The notes under the pieces were generated by a model that worked only from the letters and a program-made list of their open reading frames with translations, ran no database searches and was not told the origin of the DNA. From positions 1 to 21,950 of IMG/VR virus record IMGVR_UViG_3300020410_001297: a stretch of 21,950 bases of DNA; one strand, given 5' to 3'. The translations under genes were made by a program, and so were the position numbers. Source of the DNA: a virus. Shown here in pieces: positions 21,218 through 21,950 of this stretch. Position 1 is the stretch's first letter; every line of letters starts with the position of its first letter.

Positions 21218-21950
21218 TTGAACACGGAAAATCACTCCCAAACCGCCGCTTTCCTTTGGTCAGTTGCGGATCTCTTGCGCGGCGACTTCAAGCAATCACA
21301 GTATGGTCGAATCATCCTACCTTTCACGCTTCTCCGGCGCATGGAGTGCGTGCTTGAGCCAACGCGGCAGGCGGTAATCCGTGAGGCCAACGCCCAGGAG
21401 GGCCGGCCAGATTTGGTGCGTGAGCAGATGCTGCTGCGCGCTGCGGGTGGGCTGCAGTTTTTCAATGCTTCGCCTCTGTCCCTTGGCACCCTGTCTGATA
21501 CCCAGACTGCCGACGACCTCATGAGCTATGTCCAGGCGTTCAGTAAGGAAGCTCGGGAGATCTTTGATCATTTCCATTTTGAGGATTATGTACAGCAGTT
21601 GGCCTCCGCGGATCTGCTCTATCAGGTAGTACAGCGTTTTGCTGCAACTGATCTGAGTCCGGCGCGCATCAGCAACTTTGGGATGGGCATTGTTTTTGAG
21701 GAGCTGATCCGTAAATTTGCGGAAAGCTCGAACGAAACAGCCGGAGAGCACTTTACCCCGCGCGACATCGTTCACCTGACCACCTCCCTGGTGATCACCG
21801 GTCAGGACGACAAGCTCAAACCCAATAGCATCGTGACTATCTACGACCCAACAGCGGGCACGGGTGGTTTCCTGTCCGAGGGCGAGGAGTACATCCAGTC
21901 CATCAGCGACAAGGTCACCGTCTCACTGTTTGGCCAGGAGCTTAACCCCG
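21218..21950 (+). CDS. hsdM: Type I restriction-modification DNA methyltransferase HsdM (3' partial)
   Basis: The start is TTG at 21218, with a strong AGGAG 7 nt upstream and the typical HsdM N-terminus ([40 protein letters not shown]). The gene runs to the window end with no stop. Residues about 1-160 form the helical N-terminal HsdM domain. [16 protein letters not shown] near 177-192 opens the methyltransferase domain, and [10 protein letters not shown] at 210-219 is AdoMet-binding motif I of N6-adenine methyltransferases. Motif IV (NPPF) lies beyond the window. HsdM methylates host DNA together with HsdS; hsdS and hsdR are expected downstream. 150 bp with no gene separate it from the KfrA-like gene. 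Confidence 0.92.
   Translation, partial: MNTENHSQTAAFLWSVADLLRGDFKQSQYGRIILPFTLLRRMECVLEPTRQAVIREANAQEGRPDLVREQMLLRAAGGLQFFNASPLSLGTLSDTQTADDLMSYVQAFSKEAREIFDHFHFEDYVQQLASADLLYQVVQRFAATDLSPARISNFGMGIVFEELIRKFAESSNETAGEHFTPRDIVHLTTSLVITGQDDKLKPNSIVTIYDPTAGTGGFLSEGEEYIQSISDKVTVSLFGQELNP

Overview
The window is a stretch of Gammaproteobacterial accessory DNA, most likely from Pseudomonas or a close relative. This rests on family resemblance (phage tail and lysis genes, a RepA_C-type replication protein, an IS3 element, an E. coli/Pseudomonas-type LexA box, a tRNA-Thr attachment site); no search was run. Two mobile elements appear to lie side by side, separated by a 3' fragment of a tRNA-Thr(TGT) gene at 10889-10936.

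Left element (1-10888): the right-hand end of a tailed prophage. Six closely packed genes (to 6801) encode late tail/virion proteins. After a short gap with a terminator comes a lysis cassette: a GH108 muramidase endolysin, an Rz inner-membrane spanin and an Rz1 outer-membrane lipoprotein encoded wholly inside Rz in another frame. No holin is visible. Beyond a bidirectional terminator lies a leftward accessory segment: an unknown 158-aa gene, a secreted-protein gene split by a complete IS3-family element (8686-10001), and a 99-aa gene under a perfect LexA/SOS box.

Right element (10889-end): an integrase gene next to the tRNA fragment, a small DNA-binding-like gene overlapping repA, then iterons and DnaA-box-like sequences, which together form an integrated plasmid-like replicon. 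Next is a retron-like locus: a structured, gene-free stretch, an 84-aa ORF and a reverse transcriptase with retron hallmarks (NALTH, FADD, ITG). A leftward operon follows (small HTH-like protein, second tyrosine recombinase, two-TM coiled-coil protein). Then comes a gene-poor 780-bp region holding five back-to-back perfect inverted repeats, several unknown small genes, a KfrA-like coiled-coil DNA-binding protein and the start of a type I restriction-modification hsdM gene cut by the window end.

Regulatory themes: leaders of several right-element genes (int, the 12247 gene, the 18829 leader ORF, the 19656 gene) contain inverted repeats that overlap or abut the ribosome binding site or start codon. 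The strongest candidates for something new are the retron locus with its 84-aa partner, the hairpin array at 17729-17934 beside a recombinase operon, and the HTH/recombinase/membrane coiled-coil operon itself.
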